A stretch of DNA of 64,000 nucleotides, from NCBI GenBank assembly GCA_009838515.1, contig VXRL01000060.1, positions 1 to 64,000 of the forward strand. Direction: 5' to 3'. The translations under genes and the position numbers were made by a program. Shown here piece by piece: positions 10,814 through 19,072 of this stretch (its first letter is position 1; the number at the start of each line of letters is the position of its first letter). Origin of the DNA: Terriglobia bacterium. Lineage in GTDB: Bacteria > Acidobacteriota > Terriglobia > Bryobacterales > UBA6623. The notes beneath the pieces are model-generated. The model saw only the letters and a program-made list of their open reading frames with translations, was not told the origin of the DNA and ran no database searches.

Positions 10814-11977
10814 TTAGAAGACCTCGGTGGCTTCGGGGTTGAGGAATGCCATCGAGCGCCGGTGGTAGGCGATGTTCGCCAGGTGCGGCCCGCACACCGC
10901 GCTGTGGCCGACCTCCACGGGCGCGTTGGGCTGCTCCCTGCTCTTGACGCACTCGAGGAAGTTCCGCACGTGCGGGATCGTCGGCAGGCGGTCTTCGTGG
11001 GCCTTGATCGGTTCGGGGTTGCGCCTCCACGGCGCTCCGTAGAGCTTATAACCGGCGCCGTTCATGACCAGCGTGCCCTTGTCCCCCAGCAGCTCGATGG
11101 TCCAGCCGTTCTGGTAGTCGTTGTTGTAGTTCAGGTTCCAGCTCGCCAAGAAGCTGCCGTAATCGAACGACGCCGAGAAGCAGTCGGGCGTCTCGGAGCC
11201 GGCCATGCCGATGACCGCACCGTGGCAGACGGCGGAGCGGGGAGGCCCCACGCCGGAGAACCACTGGATCACGTCCATCAGGTGCGTGCCTTGATCGGTC
11301 ATATTGCCGCCCGAGAAGGCCCAGAAGTAGCGCCACTTGCGGAACATCATCGGCTCGAGGGACTTGGCGGCGGCGCCCAGGAAGCCCGCCGTGTCCAGTT
11401 CGCCCTCCAGGCCGGAGTTGTCGAGTGGCTGCGAGATCGCCCAGTTCCATTCCGCCCGGGCCATGGTGATGGCGCCGATCGCGCCTTCGGCAACCTCTTT
11501 CTGCATCTCGACGATCCAAGGCGTGCTGCGCCGCTGCATGCCGATCTGGACGATGCGGTCTGTTGCGCGCACTCCGCGGATTGCCCGCACGCCTTCGGAG
11601 ATCGAATGCGACATCGGCTTCTCGCAGTAGACATCCTTGCCGGCCGAAACGGCGTCGAGCATCATCGGGACATGCCAGTGGTCGGGCGTCGCGATCAGGA
11701 CGGCGTCGATGTCGCTGCGCTCCAGGATCTGCCTGTAGTCGCCGTATCCCTGCGCACCGTCGTCGGCTGCCTCGATGCCCTTGGCCAGGTTGGGCTGGTA
11801 GACATCGCAGACGGCTGGTGCCGGCGAGCCGAGCTCGCGAAATGCCGCTAGGACGCGGCGTCCGCGACCGCCCGCGCCGATCAGCGCGACCGAGACACGC
11901 TCGTTGGCGCCTTTCGCGGCCGAGGGTAGCAGCATGGGGGCTGCCGATGCGATGAGGAACGCTCGTCTGCCGGGCAT
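10814..11977 (-). CDS. Tat-exported Gfo/Idh/MocA oxidoreductase
   Basis: The product has 387 residues, beginning with a Tat-type leader ('[20 protein letters not shown]') and then a Rossmann nucleotide-binding fold ('[17 protein letters not shown]'). '[11 protein letters not shown]' carries the family lysine, and '[21 protein letters not shown]' holds the typical Asp/His near the active site. '[19 protein letters not shown]' is typical of exported members in Acidobacteria and Planctomycetes. The family oxidises or reduces sugars using tightly bound NAD(P). The substrate is unknown. A TATACT element ends 9 bases before ATG 11977. Two small genes lie immediately upstream on the same strand and pta lies downstream. 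Confidence 0.87.
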   Translation of the reverse strand: MPGRRAFLIASAAPMLLPSAAKGANERVSVALIGAGGRGRRVLAAFRELGSPAPAVCDVYQPNLAKGIEAADDGAQGYGDYRQILERSDIDAVLIATPDHWHVPMMLDAVSAGKDVYCEKPMSHSISEGVRAIRGVRATDRIVQIGMQRRSTPWIVEMQKEVAEGAIGAITMARAEWNWAISQPLDNSGLEGELDTAGFLGAAAKSLEPMMFRKWRYFWAFSGGNMTDQGTHLMDVIQWFSGVGPPRSAVCHGAVIGMAGSETPDCFSASFDYGSFLASWNLNYNNDYQNGWTIELLGDKGTLVMNGAGYKLYGAPWRRNPEPIKAHEDRLPTIPHVRNFLECVKSREQPNAPVEVGHSAVCGPHLANIAYHRRSMAFLNPEATEVF

Positions 11978-11986
11978 AGCCGCCTC

Positions 11987-11992
11987 AGTATA
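11987..11992 (-). promoter_or_regulatory. -10-like element (TATACT) before the Gfo/Idh/MocA gene
   Basis: TATACT ends 9 bases before ATG 11977. The intervening bases include GAGG, which may also act as a ribosome site for a longer transcript coming from upstream. Confidence 0.45.
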
Positions 11993-11998
11993 CGGAAA

Positions 11999-12139
11999 CT
12001 ACCGATCCGTAACGGGCCGCGCCTCCGGGCGCGAGTCTGTTTGGTGTGCGCACCAGCGGCACGAGGCTTGGAAGCCGCCCTTGCAGAGCATGACCGCAAG
12101 CAGGGCGGCTCCGGCGAGGAGTAACAAGCCGAATAGCAT
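11999..12139 (-). CDS. Candidate 46-residue single-span membrane protein
   Basis: This short frame runs from ATG 12139 to TAG 11999. The first 18 residues are strongly hydrophobic ('MLFGLLLLAGAALLAVML') and would form one membrane helix or a signal anchor. They are followed by a short hydrophilic tail with three cysteines (one 'CRWC' pair) and many charged residues. It sits 17 bases after the 82-residue gene and 21 bases before the Gfo/Idh/MocA gene, all on the same strand, which fits an operon. There is no clear ribosome site. The evidence is the amphipathic layout and spacing only; chance remains possible. Confidence 0.4.
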   Translation of the reverse strand: MLFGLLLLAGAALLAVMLCKGGFQASCRWCAHQTDSRPEARPVTDR

Positions 12140-12156
12140 CTGAACAGGTCCGCCGC

Positions 12157-12405
12157 CTAGCGCGAGAGGAATGGCGGGTTGAGGCGAGAGAACTCGAAAT
12201 CGAGGGGATCGTTACCTGCGGCTTCGAGCTGCTGGGCGCACTCTTGCACAGAATCCCCGATCGCCGCGATGCGCTGCAGCGCCAAGTTGCTTGGCGTGTA
12301 GATTTGCAAAGCCACCACCTTGCCTACCACCGCCTCGCGCGTTGCAAGGTCAAGCCGGTCGACAGGTTGACCGATCAATTGCTGGAAGTCCTTCACGGCA
12401 GCCAT
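12157..12405 (-). CDS. Small hypothetical protein (82 residues)
   Basis: The product is soluble and slightly acidic, with a protein-like mixed composition ('DFQQLIGQPVDRLDLATREA', 'VVALQIYTPSNLALQRIAAI', 'CAQQLEAAGNDPLDFEFSRL'). No signal peptide, membrane span or family motif was recognised. An AATAAT hexamer ends 8 bases before ATG 12405, with TTGCCC 18 bases above it, giving a reasonable promoter for a leaderless transcript. The opposite strand starts another gene at 12536 with the mirror arrangement. It may head the operon with the 46-residue frame and the Gfo/Idh/MocA gene. Function unknown. Confidence 0.55.
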   Translation of the reverse strand: MAAVKDFQQLIGQPVDRLDLATREAVVGKVVALQIYTPSNLALQRIAAIGDSVQECAQQLEAAGNDPLDFEFSRLNPPFLSR

Positions 12406-12413
12406 CTATAGTC

Positions 12414-12419
12414 ATTATT
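12414..12419 (-). promoter_or_regulatory. -10 element (AATAAT) of the 82-residue gene
   Basis: AATAAT on the minus strand is 8 bases from ATG 12405, with TTGCCC 18 bases upstream as a possible -35. Confidence 0.45.
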
Positions 12420-12521
12420 CCAAGCCGCGCCACCCAAGGGCAATGGCCGGATCGCATGCGCTCGTCGGAGCCGGTCAGTGCCCCCGCGGGCCTCGGTTCC
12501 TGAAGGGCGATGCGGAGTCGG

Positions 12522-12527
12522 CATAAT
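12522..12527 (+). promoter_or_regulatory. -10 element (CATAAT) of the phosphodiesterase-like gene
   Basis: CATAAT ends 8 bases before ATG 12536, so the predicted transcript has a leader of about 1-2 bases. No good -35 was seen. Confidence 0.45.
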
Positions 12528-12535
12528 GGACTCCA

Positions 12536-14086
12536 ATGCACGTCCTGCGGACTCTCGGGTGGCCGGCCTATCTGCTGTGCCTAGCCGCCGGCTGCCTCTA
12601 CATGGCTGACAGCTCCTGGACGAGCGTCACGCAGTACCGGAGCGACTATGCGTTCGAACGGAATTTCGAAGCCGGACCTGCGATTGCCAGCGATGTCGTC
12701 ATGGTCGTGCTCGATGGTTTGCGCACCGACGCCGTCGCGGGTCTGCCCGCCTTCGGGCAGCTGGCGCAGGCCGGCGCCTCGGGCTCCATGCGCGTGACGG
12801 TGCCGTCCTTGTCAAATCCTGCGCGCGCCACATTCGCAACCGGCGCTTGGCCCGAGGTCACCGGCGTAACGAACAATTCGACGTTCGAACCGGTGCCAGT
12901 TCAGTCGCTCTTCGGACTCGCCGAGCAGCGCGGCCTGCGATCGTTCGTATTCGGGTCGAGATTCTGGCCCCGCGCGTTCGGCGAGTCCATCGAGCGTGGC
13001 CGTCCCGCCGGACTATATTCCTCGTATGCGGTCTCGGAGTTGGTGCGCTGGCAGTCCCAATACTGCGACGAGGCCTTGAGGCACTTGGCCGGCTCTGATG
13101 CATCGATCCGTGTCGTTGACTTGCAGGCTGGCGACGAGGCCGGACATACCTACGGGGGAGCCTCCGATGCCTATCGCGAGGTGATAGCCGCAGTCGACGG
13201 CTGCTTCGGCCGGATCGCGGATCAAGTGGGCTCGCACGTGACTCTGGTGGGCCTCTCGGACCACGGACACATCCACCGGCGCGGTCGTGGCGGGCACGGC
13301 GGGCTGGAGCCTGAGGTACTGTACGCACCGTTCGTTCTGGCGGGGCCGGGAGTGCGGCATGCGACTCAGATCGAGGCGGAAATCGTTGACATTGCACCCA
13401 CGATCAGCACCCTGCTCGGACTGCCGATTCCGGCCAACAGCCAGGGAAAGGTGCTATGGGAAGCGCTGGATGTTCCGGTCGAACACGACTCCGATCTGAA
13501 GCAGCTTGAACAGGAGCAGCGAGCGGCCGAGCAGGCGCACATGCCTGACCGCGCGACGTCACTGCTGGCGCAGCGGTCAGAACGCCTGCCTGCGGCGATC
13601 TTGATTGGTTGTTGCCTGGTGGCAGGAGCGATCGGCTCTGTCTACGGACACCGCCAGCATGCAAGGGCTCTCTTCATCTCCTCCGCCTGCTTCGTTGCTG
13701 CGTATTTCGCGCTCTTCTATGCCTTCGGCGTCGGGTATTCGATCAGCTCGATCGTGCGCCAGGAGTATCTCTACGCCTTCTTGGCCAAGGATGTGGCGGC
13801 AGCGGCAGTGGCCTTCGGGATCGCGTCCGTGGTTCTGTTCCGGCTTGTCGGACGCCGCTCCGAGACGGCGATCCGGCTGGCAACGCTGATCGGTTCGGTG
13901 GCGGCTATGTTGGTGACATGGACTCACTTCGAGCACGGCCTGCTGATGGACCGCTGGATGGTGGCGCTCGGGCCAGTCTTTCAGGCGTACTTGCACATGG
14001 TCGCGATCGTCGGCATTGTCCTCGGGATCTTTTTCGTTGTCGTCCTCAACCGCTTGATTCCCAGTAGCCGAGAGTCAGCCCAGTGA
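12536..14086 (+). CDS. Membrane-anchored type I phosphodiesterase / alkaline-phosphatase-superfamily protein
   Basis: The 516-residue product begins with an N-terminal anchor ('WPAYLLCLAAGCLYMA'). An alkaline-phosphatase-fold domain follows: 'DVVMVVLDGLRTDAVAGL' (metal Asp), a Ser/Thr nucleophile region around 'VPSLSNPARATFATGAWP', 'DEAGHTYGG' and 'LSDHGHIHRRGRGGHGG' (metal ligands). The C-terminal 150 residues hold about five membrane helices ('AAILIGCCLVAGAIGSVYG', 'FISSACFVAAYFALFYAF', 'MVAIVGIVLGIFFVVVL'). The catalytic domain is most likely outside the cytoplasm. Family members cleave phosphodiesters or phosphoglycerol groups; the substrate is unknown. It overlaps xseA by GTGA, so translation is coupled. 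Confidence 0.82.
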   Translation: MHVLRTLGWPAYLLCLAAGCLYMADSSWTSVTQYRSDYAFERNFEAGPAIASDVVMVVLDGLRTDAVAGLPAFGQLAQAGASGSMRVTVPSLSNPARATFATGAWPEVTGVTNNSTFEPVPVQSLFGLAEQRGLRSFVFGSRFWPRAFGESIERGRPAGLYSSYAVSELVRWQSQYCDEALRHLAGSDASIRVVDLQAGDEAGHTYGGASDAYREVIAAVDGCFGRIADQVGSHVTLVGLSDHGHIHRRGRGGHGGLEPEVLYAPFVLAGPGVRHATQIEAEIVDIAPTISTLLGLPIPANSQGKVLWEALDVPVEHDSDLKQLEQEQRAAEQAHMPDRATSLLAQRSERLPAAILIGCCLVAGAIGSVYGHRQHARALFISSACFVAAYFALFYAFGVGYSISSIVRQEYLYAFLAKDVAAAAVAFGIASVVLFRLVGRRSETAIRLATLIGSVAAMLVTWTHFEHGLLMDRWMVALGPVFQAYLHMVAIVGIVLGIFFVVVLNRLIPSSRESAQ

Positions 14087-15471
14087 ATGAGCCGTTCCCA
14101 AGCACCCGCCCGCGGGTGTATTCCGTCACCTCGCTGACCGAAGCCCTCAAGAGCCTGCTGGCCGGCAATTTCCCAGACGTGAGGGTCCAAGGCGAAGTGT
14201 CCAACGCCCTGAACGCTCGCAGCGGCCACTGGTATTTCACGCTCAAGGATGAGAGGGCCGAGATCTCTTGCGTCTGCTTTCGCCAAGATGCCGCTTACCT
14301 GAGGGCCAAGCCGAAGGACGGGCTGGCCGTGGTAGCCCGCGGGCGCATCAGCGTTTACGAGAAGAAAGGAGCTTACCAACTCTACGTCAACGCTTTGGAG
14401 CTGCTCGGCACCGGGGCGCTGCAGGAGCAGTTCGAACGCTTGAAAGCTAGCCTGTCCGCGGAGGGGCTGTTTGACGAGGAGCGCAAGCGGCCGTTGCCTC
14501 CGCTGCCGCGAAGGATCGGCATCGTCACGTCGCAATCGGGCGCGGTGATCGCGGACATGCTGAAGATCCTAGAGCGGCGCCATCGCGGATTGCACATCAG
14601 GCTCTTCCCGGTGGCAGTGCAAGGGCAGGGAGCCGCCGGGCAGATCGCTGAAGGGCTGCGCTACTTTAGCGAGCGGCCTTGGGCCGACGTGGTCATAGTG
14701 GGCCGCGGCGGCGGTTCGCTGGAGGATCTGTGGGCCTTTAACGAGGAGGTCGTAGCTCGGGCGATCGCAGCCTCCGCCGTGCCAGTCGTTTCGGCAGTCG
14801 GCCACCAGACCGACTACACGATCGCCGATTTCGTAGCGGACTTGCGGGCCCCCACGCCGTCTGCCGCGGCGGAACTTGTGGTGCCGGAAGCTGAAGCGAT
14901 CTTGCAGAAGCTGGTCGATTCGGAAGGACGCCTGGCCCGCGCGATGCGGGCGAGGCTGGCCGAGCTGAAGGCCTTGGTGTTGGAGAGCGGCTTGCACCGG
15001 GCTGCGCGCACCGTCGAGCATCGCGTCGGCCAAGCCGGGCAGCGTTTGGACGAGGCGCTCCAACGTCTGCACGAGGCCGAGCGAAAGCGTTTGAGCGTAG
15101 CGCGCTCGCGCTTGGAAAAGGCGGAGCGAAGGCTGGCTGGCATGGACTTGAGGGTCAGCCTCGCCCGCCAGTCCCAGAGACTGGGCGAACTGACGCAGCG
15201 GCTGTTTCCCGCCATGCGGAGAGTACTGGAGCACCGTTCCCACAGCCTCGAGTCGCTGCAAGTTCGCTTGCACGGGTTGAGTCCGGTCGCGATTCTTGAG
15301 CGCGGCTATGCCATCGTGCAGGATGCCGATGGTGCGGCAATCCGGCGGGCAGGCCAGGTCGAGGTCGGCGAACCGCTATCTGTCAGGCTGCACAAGGGTC
15401 AGCTGGGAGTCCGGGTCGAGGACACCGAGGAGGGGGACCCGGCGGCCACAGCCTCGGCAGGCGACAGCTGA
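14083..15471 (+). CDS. xseA: Exodeoxyribonuclease VII large subunit
   Basis: XseA is the catalytic subunit of exonuclease VII, which degrades single-stranded DNA from both ends. The 462-residue product has an N-terminal OB fold ('VRVQGEVSNALNARSGHWYF', 'LKDERAEISCVCFRQ'). The catalytic core is 'IGIVTSQSGAVIADMLKIL', 'VVIVGRGGGSLEDLWAFNEE' and 'VSAVGHQTDYTIADFVAD', followed by a long coiled coil rich in Glu/Arg/Leu (residues about 270-390) and the C-terminal 'ILERGYAIVQDADG'. The start is GTG 14083, overlapping the stop of the preceding gene. No xseB-like small subunit follows; the next gene is convergent. Confidence 0.95.
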   Translation: MNEPFPSTRPRVYSVTSLTEALKSLLAGNFPDVRVQGEVSNALNARSGHWYFTLKDERAEISCVCFRQDAAYLRAKPKDGLAVVARGRISVYEKKGAYQLYVNALELLGTGALQEQFERLKASLSAEGLFDEERKRPLPPLPRRIGIVTSQSGAVIADMLKILERRHRGLHIRLFPVAVQGQGAAGQIAEGLRYFSERPWADVVIVGRGGGSLEDLWAFNEEVVARAIAASAVPVVSAVGHQTDYTIADFVADLRAPTPSAAAELVVPEAEAILQKLVDSEGRLARAMRARLAELKALVLESGLHRAARTVEHRVGQAGQRLDEALQRLHEAERKRLSVARSRLEKAERRLAGMDLRVSLARQSQRLGELTQRLFPAMRRVLEHRSHSLESLQVRLHGLSPVAILERGYAIVQDADGAAIRRAGQVEVGEPLSVRLHKGQLGVRVEDTEEGDPAATASAGDS

Positions 15472-15564
15472 GTGCCGAAACCGCTGTTCCGAGCTTGGGC
15501 GCGTGTTTTCCGACGGCGCTGATCCGAGCGAAGCTCGCGATCGCAGGCCGCAGCGACTGAGCGG

Positions 15565-16530
15565 TCAATCGCCGAAATAGCGCGGCCCTGACGAAGCCAG
15601 GGTTGCTCCCTGATCGACCTTCCAAGACTCCAGCGCGGCGAAATCGGAGCCGGCCCACTTGTCGCGCAGGGCGCTCATCTTGGCCTCGTCGAGCCGCCGG
15701 TGGGCACGGGCGGCCATGAGGTCGCGATCGACCTGATCCGGCGAACTGCAGCCCAAGATTGCGGTCGAGATCGGCAGCGACCAAACATAGTTGAGGTTTT
15801 CTTCAAGCGACGAGATGCCTTGTTCGTGCAGCACGCCCACGCCGGTGGTCTTCATTGCCATCACGCCGAGGCCTTTGTCGACCGCCTTGGGCAGCGTGGT
15901 GCGTTCGAAGCTCAGGTGCTTGTTCGCGCCATCGGTCACGCTCAGCGGCATCAGCACAGTGTCCCAATCGTACGCGCCGAGCATTTTTACCAGCACCCGC
16001 GGATCCATGTGGCCGGTGAAGCCGACATGCCGGACCTTGCCGTCACGCTTGGCCCGCTCGACCAGTTCCATCGCTCCGCGGGGGGCGAAGATCTGGTCGA
16101 TGTCTTCCATGTGCATGACGTTGTGGATCTGATACAGGTCGATGTAGTCGGTCCGCAGCCCGGCCAGGCTCTGGATCAGGTCGAGTTCGCAATGGCTATA
16201 GGTGCGATTGCGCGTCTTGGTGCCGTAAATGATGCGATCACGGGGCACCCCTTCCATGGCGATACCGTACCGGCGCTGGCTCAGGCCATAAGCGCCGGCT
16301 GCTGCCGAGTCGAAGTAGTTGATGCCGGAGTCGTAGCTGTGGCGAATCGTCCGCAGGGCCTCGGCTTCGTCGCGGTGCGTGCCCACCCTGGCGCCGCCCA
16401 GTCCGACGATGGTGACTTCCAGCCCGGTCTTGCCCAGTTTCCGCCTCGGGATTGGATCTGCCGCAACGGCACTCGCGGCCAACCCCAAGCCTGCTGCGGC
16501 CTTGACGAACTCTCTTCTGCTGTCTGGCAT
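15565..16530 (-). CDS. Tat-exported aldo/keto reductase
   Basis: The product has 321 residues, with a Tat-like leader ('MPDSRREFVKAAAGLGLAAS'). The aldo/keto reductase body starts 'IPRRKLGKTGLEVTIVGLGG'. The catalytic tetrad is visible: Asp in 'INYFDSAAA', Tyr in 'GLSQRRYG', Lys in 'IIYGTKTRNR' and His in 'LYQIHNVMH'. The barrel closes with 'AILGCSSPDQVDRDLMAA'. These enzymes reduce carbonyls with NADPH. Export of such enzymes is frequent in Acidobacteria and Planctomycetes, where cofactor would be loaded before Tat transport. A GAGGG ribosome site lies 6 bases before ATG 16530. It is convergent with xseA. Confidence 0.88.
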   Translation of the reverse strand: MPDSRREFVKAAAGLGLAASAVAADPIPRRKLGKTGLEVTIVGLGGARVGTHRDEAEALRTIRHSYDSGINYFDSAAAGAYGLSQRRYGIAMEGVPRDRIIYGTKTRNRTYSHCELDLIQSLAGLRTDYIDLYQIHNVMHMEDIDQIFAPRGAMELVERAKRDGKVRHVGFTGHMDPRVLVKMLGAYDWDTVLMPLSVTDGANKHLSFERTTLPKAVDKGLGVMAMKTTGVGVLHEQGISSLEENLNYVWSLPISTAILGCSSPDQVDRDLMAARAHRRLDEAKMSALRDKWAGSDFAALESWKVDQGATLASSGPRYFGD

Positions 16531-16726
16531 GGATTCCCTCGCTCGAAGCTGTTTGCCCCGTACTGACTAGGTTAGTCCATTCGTCCGGGTTGCGGTTCGC
16601 TGCGCGTGCATGCGCTCGTCCGCCCATTCCGCTGCCGTTCATGGGCCGCTCGGCATTCGTGGCACTTCAGACCTCCTGGCGCCATTGACAGGCCAGGGGG
16701 AGCTTAATCCGATGGTCCGCGACAAA

Positions 16727-16748
16727 AATACTTTGTATACTAAGTTAT
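16727..16748. promoter_or_regulatory. Palindromic operator over the -10 of the VapBC-like pair
   Basis: An imperfect 22-bp palindrome is centred on GTATAC (16735-16740). Outside the core 5 of 8 arm positions match. It contains the -10-like TATACT at 16736-16741, 11 bases before ATG 16753. This layout is typical of autoregulation by an antitoxin-toxin complex. Confidence 0.5.
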
Positions 16749-16752
16749 ATCT

Positions 16753-17244
16753 ATGACTGCACGCAGGATCCGTGTCGCTGACGAAGTATGGATCGCTACC
16801 GCCTTGCTCCACCGCGAGCACGGCGACCGCGAAGACTTCAGCATCGCCGAAATCGTCGAGCGGGCGCAGCGCGAGAATCTGACCGAGTCGGTGCTCCTGC
16901 GTCCCGGGGTCCGCACGCACGCGGCTCAGCACTGCGTTGCGAGCAAGCCAGCAAGCCCGGGGCGCTATCGAATGCTTGCGGAGACCTCGCGCGGCCGCCG
17001 GCGCCTCTATTCGTCCATGGATCGACCGCACCGTGACCGAGTCTCCGGGAAGTCTCTGCCGCGGCGTGAGGAGATACCGGAGGAATACCATCACCTGCTG
17101 GACTGGTACCGCGAGCATTTCGACGTGAAGCGCTCGGACACTGCCGAGGATCCGATTCTGAGCCTCCGGGGCCTGGGCAGGGAGCTCTGGGACGGCCACG
17201 ATCCGGACGACTACGTCCGTCGTCTTAGGGAGCGCTGGGAATGA
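16753..17244 (+). CDS. Antitoxin-like protein with a DUF7669-like N-terminal domain
   Basis: The 163-residue product has two parts. Residues 8-95 ('DEVWIATALLHREHGDREDF', 'SIAEIVERAQRE', 'RPGVRTHAAQHCVASKPASP', 'GRYRML', 'RRLYSSMD') look like the compact domain I know as DUF7669-like, probably a winged-helix fold. Residues 100-163 ('LPRREEIPEEYHHLLDWYRE', 'DPILSLRGLGRELWDGHDPD', 'DYVRRLRERW') look like an antitoxin tail that wraps a PIN toxin. The stop overlaps the start of the PIN gene by ATGA, as in vapBC operons. I infer that it binds DNA and neutralises the PIN toxin. The domain name is from memory and should be confirmed. Confidence 0.75.
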   Translation: MTARRIRVADEVWIATALLHREHGDREDFSIAEIVERAQRENLTESVLLRPGVRTHAAQHCVASKPASPGRYRMLAETSRGRRRLYSSMDRPHRDRVSGKSLPRREEIPEEYHHLLDWYREHFDVKRSDTAEDPILSLRGLGRELWDGHDPDDYVRRLRERWE

Positions 17245-17663
17245 GTCGGGTGTTCTGGGATACCAACCTGTTCATCTACCTGATCGAGGGCACAGGCGAC
17301 CGATCCCGCCAGGTCCTAGAGCTGTACGGGCGAATGCGGGAGAGAGGCGACTCGCTGTTCACGTCGGCTCTCACCGTCGGCGAAGTGCTCGTCAAACCGG
17401 TGGAACGCAACAACGATGCTCTCCGGCGACGCTACGAGCAGGCTCTGAGCAGCGGCGCGACGGTGTTGCCATTCGGCATTGACGCGGCACCGCACTATGC
17501 GGAGATCCGGCAGGACCGGTCGATTCGACCTCCCGACGCGATCCAGCTTGCGTGCGCAGCCGCAGCCGAGATGGACCTATTCATCACCAACGACGACCGC
17601 CTGACTCGCAAATCCGTCCGTGGCATCCAGTTCATCCAGCCGCTCGGCAATGCGTTCATCTGA
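17241..17663 (+). CDS. vapC: PIN-domain ribonuclease toxin, VapC family
   Basis: The 140-residue product is a single PIN domain. The acidic metal-binding residues are visible: Asp7 in 'VFWDTNLFIYLIE', Glu in 'TVGEVLVKP', Asp in 'RPPDAIQLACAAA' and Asp in 'FITNDDRLTRK'. VapC proteins cleave RNA, usually tRNA or rRNA, and are blocked by the antitoxin encoded just upstream. The start ATG 17241 overlaps the upstream stop (ATGA), and a GGGAG ribosome site lies in the end of the antitoxin gene. Length and motif spacing are normal, so the toxin should be active. The target RNA cannot be predicted. Confidence 0.9.
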   Translation: MSRVFWDTNLFIYLIEGTGDRSRQVLELYGRMRERGDSLFTSALTVGEVLVKPVERNNDALRRRYEQALSSGATVLPFGIDAAPHYAEIRQDRSIRPPDAIQLACAAAAEMDLFITNDDRLTRKSVRGIQFIQPLGNAFI

Positions 17664-17773
17664 CCCGGGGTGCCCGGACAGCGTTCTTCGCCACAGCTCG
17701 CTTTGCGACGGGGAGTCGTCCAATAGAGCCGATCCGTCGGCGTGGCGCGCTCGCCGCCTAGGGCGATGAGCGG

Positions 17774-17779
17774 TACACT
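17774..17779 (+). promoter_or_regulatory. Possible -10 element (TACACT) before the Gfo/Idh/MocA gene
   Basis: TACACT ends 10 bases before ATG 17790 and would give a transcript with a leader of about 3 bases. Weak without a -35. Confidence 0.3.
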
Positions 17780-17789
17780 AGTGCCCGCC

Positions 17790-19070
17790 ATGACTCTTTC
17801 ACGGCAGACGACACGGCGAACATTTGCCAAGGCTGCCGCTGCGCCTTTAGTGGTGTCAGCCTCGACGCTGGGACTGGGCGGAGCCACGCCCCCTTCGGAT
17901 CGGATCGCGGTCGCGGGAATCGGCATGGGCAACCGCAACCGCAGGAACATCCAAGAGTTTCTCGGCCAAGAAGACGTGCGCGTGCGCGCCGTTTGCGATC
18001 TCTTCGCGGATCGCAGGGCCGGCGCGAAGCAACTCGTGGATGCCCACTACGGCGACGCTGATTGCGCCGCCACGAGGTTTCACGAGGAAGTCCTCGAACG
18101 CGATGACATCGATGCTGTCGTCATCGGCACGGGCGATCGCTGGCATGCGGTGATGAGCTCGCTTGCGGCGCAGGCCGGTAAAGATGCCTACTGCGAAAAG
18201 CCGTTTTGCCTCACCATTGCCGAAGGCCGACAGCTCGTCGAAGTCACGCGCCAGTATGGGACGGTCTGGCAGTGCGGAACGCAGCGCCGGTCGAACCCGG
18301 GCTACGAATTCGTCGTCAACGCCATTCACGGCGGCCGGATTGGCCGGCTCCACACCGTGCGCCTCTCGTTTGGAGCCACGGGCGGCTGGAAGCGCAACTC
18401 CTTCGCGGTGCCGGAGAGCGAGCCGGATCCGGAGGTCTTCGACTACGACCGCTGGCTGGGCCAGGCGCCTTGGGCGCCCTACTCGGCTGACCGAGTGCGC
18501 TATTGGCGGCTGAACTGGGATACGGGTGCCGGGGGTGTGGCCGATATGGGACCGCACTTCATCGAGACGGTGCAATGGCTGCGCGGCAAGCCGCTCGATG
18601 CGCCGGTGGAGTACGAGGGCGAAGCCGAGTTCCGGGACGAGGGGGGCATCAACAACATCCCGTACTGGTATGAGATCCGCACCCGCTACAGGGATGGCCT
18701 GCGGCTCAACATGGACACCGGGCGCAAGGGCCTGATGTTCGTGGGCGACGAGGGCTGGATCTTCCTCTCGGACACAGGCGGGATCGATGCCAAGCCCGAT
18801 TCTGTGCTCGCGGGCCTCGAACCGCCGGACGCGAACTACAACATCCAAGGGCCGCACGTGCGCGACTTCTTGACCTGCATGCGCAGCCGGCGGCAACCCG
18901 CGTCCGATCCCGAGGCCGCTCACAGAGCCCACACCATCGCTCACTGCGCCAACATCTGCCTTCGGCTGGGGCGCAATATGCGATGGGATGTCGGCACCGA
19001 GCGATTCAAGGGCGACGCGGAAGCCAACAACATGCTGTATCGCACCATGCGTGCACCGTGGAGGGTTTGA
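17790..19070 (+). CDS. Tat-exported Gfo/Idh/MocA oxidoreductase
   Basis: The product has 426 residues from ATG 17790, beginning with a Tat signal ('MTLSRQTTRRTFAKAAAAPL'). The frame is open 16 codons upstream, but only the 17790 start puts the twin-arginine motif at the N-terminus. The Rossmann fold is 'RIAVAGIGMGNRNRRNI', the family lysine is in 'KDAYCEKPFCLTIAEGRQ', and 'YWRLNWDTGAGGVADMGPHF' contains the conserved Asp-x-Gly-x-His segment. The type is common in Acidobacteria and Planctomycetes and acts on sugars or their derivatives with bound NAD(P). The next gene starts 2 bases after the stop, so the two form an operon. Confidence 0.87.
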   Translation: MTLSRQTTRRTFAKAAAAPLVVSASTLGLGGATPPSDRIAVAGIGMGNRNRRNIQEFLGQEDVRVRAVCDLFADRRAGAKQLVDAHYGDADCAATRFHEEVLERDDIDAVVIGTGDRWHAVMSSLAAQAGKDAYCEKPFCLTIAEGRQLVEVTRQYGTVWQCGTQRRSNPGYEFVVNAIHGGRIGRLHTVRLSFGATGGWKRNSFAVPESEPDPEVFDYDRWLGQAPWAPYSADRVRYWRLNWDTGAGGVADMGPHFIETVQWLRGKPLDAPVEYEGEAEFRDEGGINNIPYWYEIRTRYRDGLRLNMDTGRKGLMFVGDEGWIFLSDTGGIDAKPDSVLAGLEPPDANYNIQGPHVRDFLTCMRSRRQPASDPEAAHRAHTIAHCANICLRLGRNMRWDVGTERFKGDAEANNMLYRTMRAPWRV

Positions 19071-19072
19071 GC

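Noticed and set aside
10770-11030. The 87-codon N-terminal extension of pta
   Set aside because: It consists of low-complexity Arg/Pro/Gly text that overlaps the Gfo/Idh/MocA gene. Family length is reached from ATG 10769.
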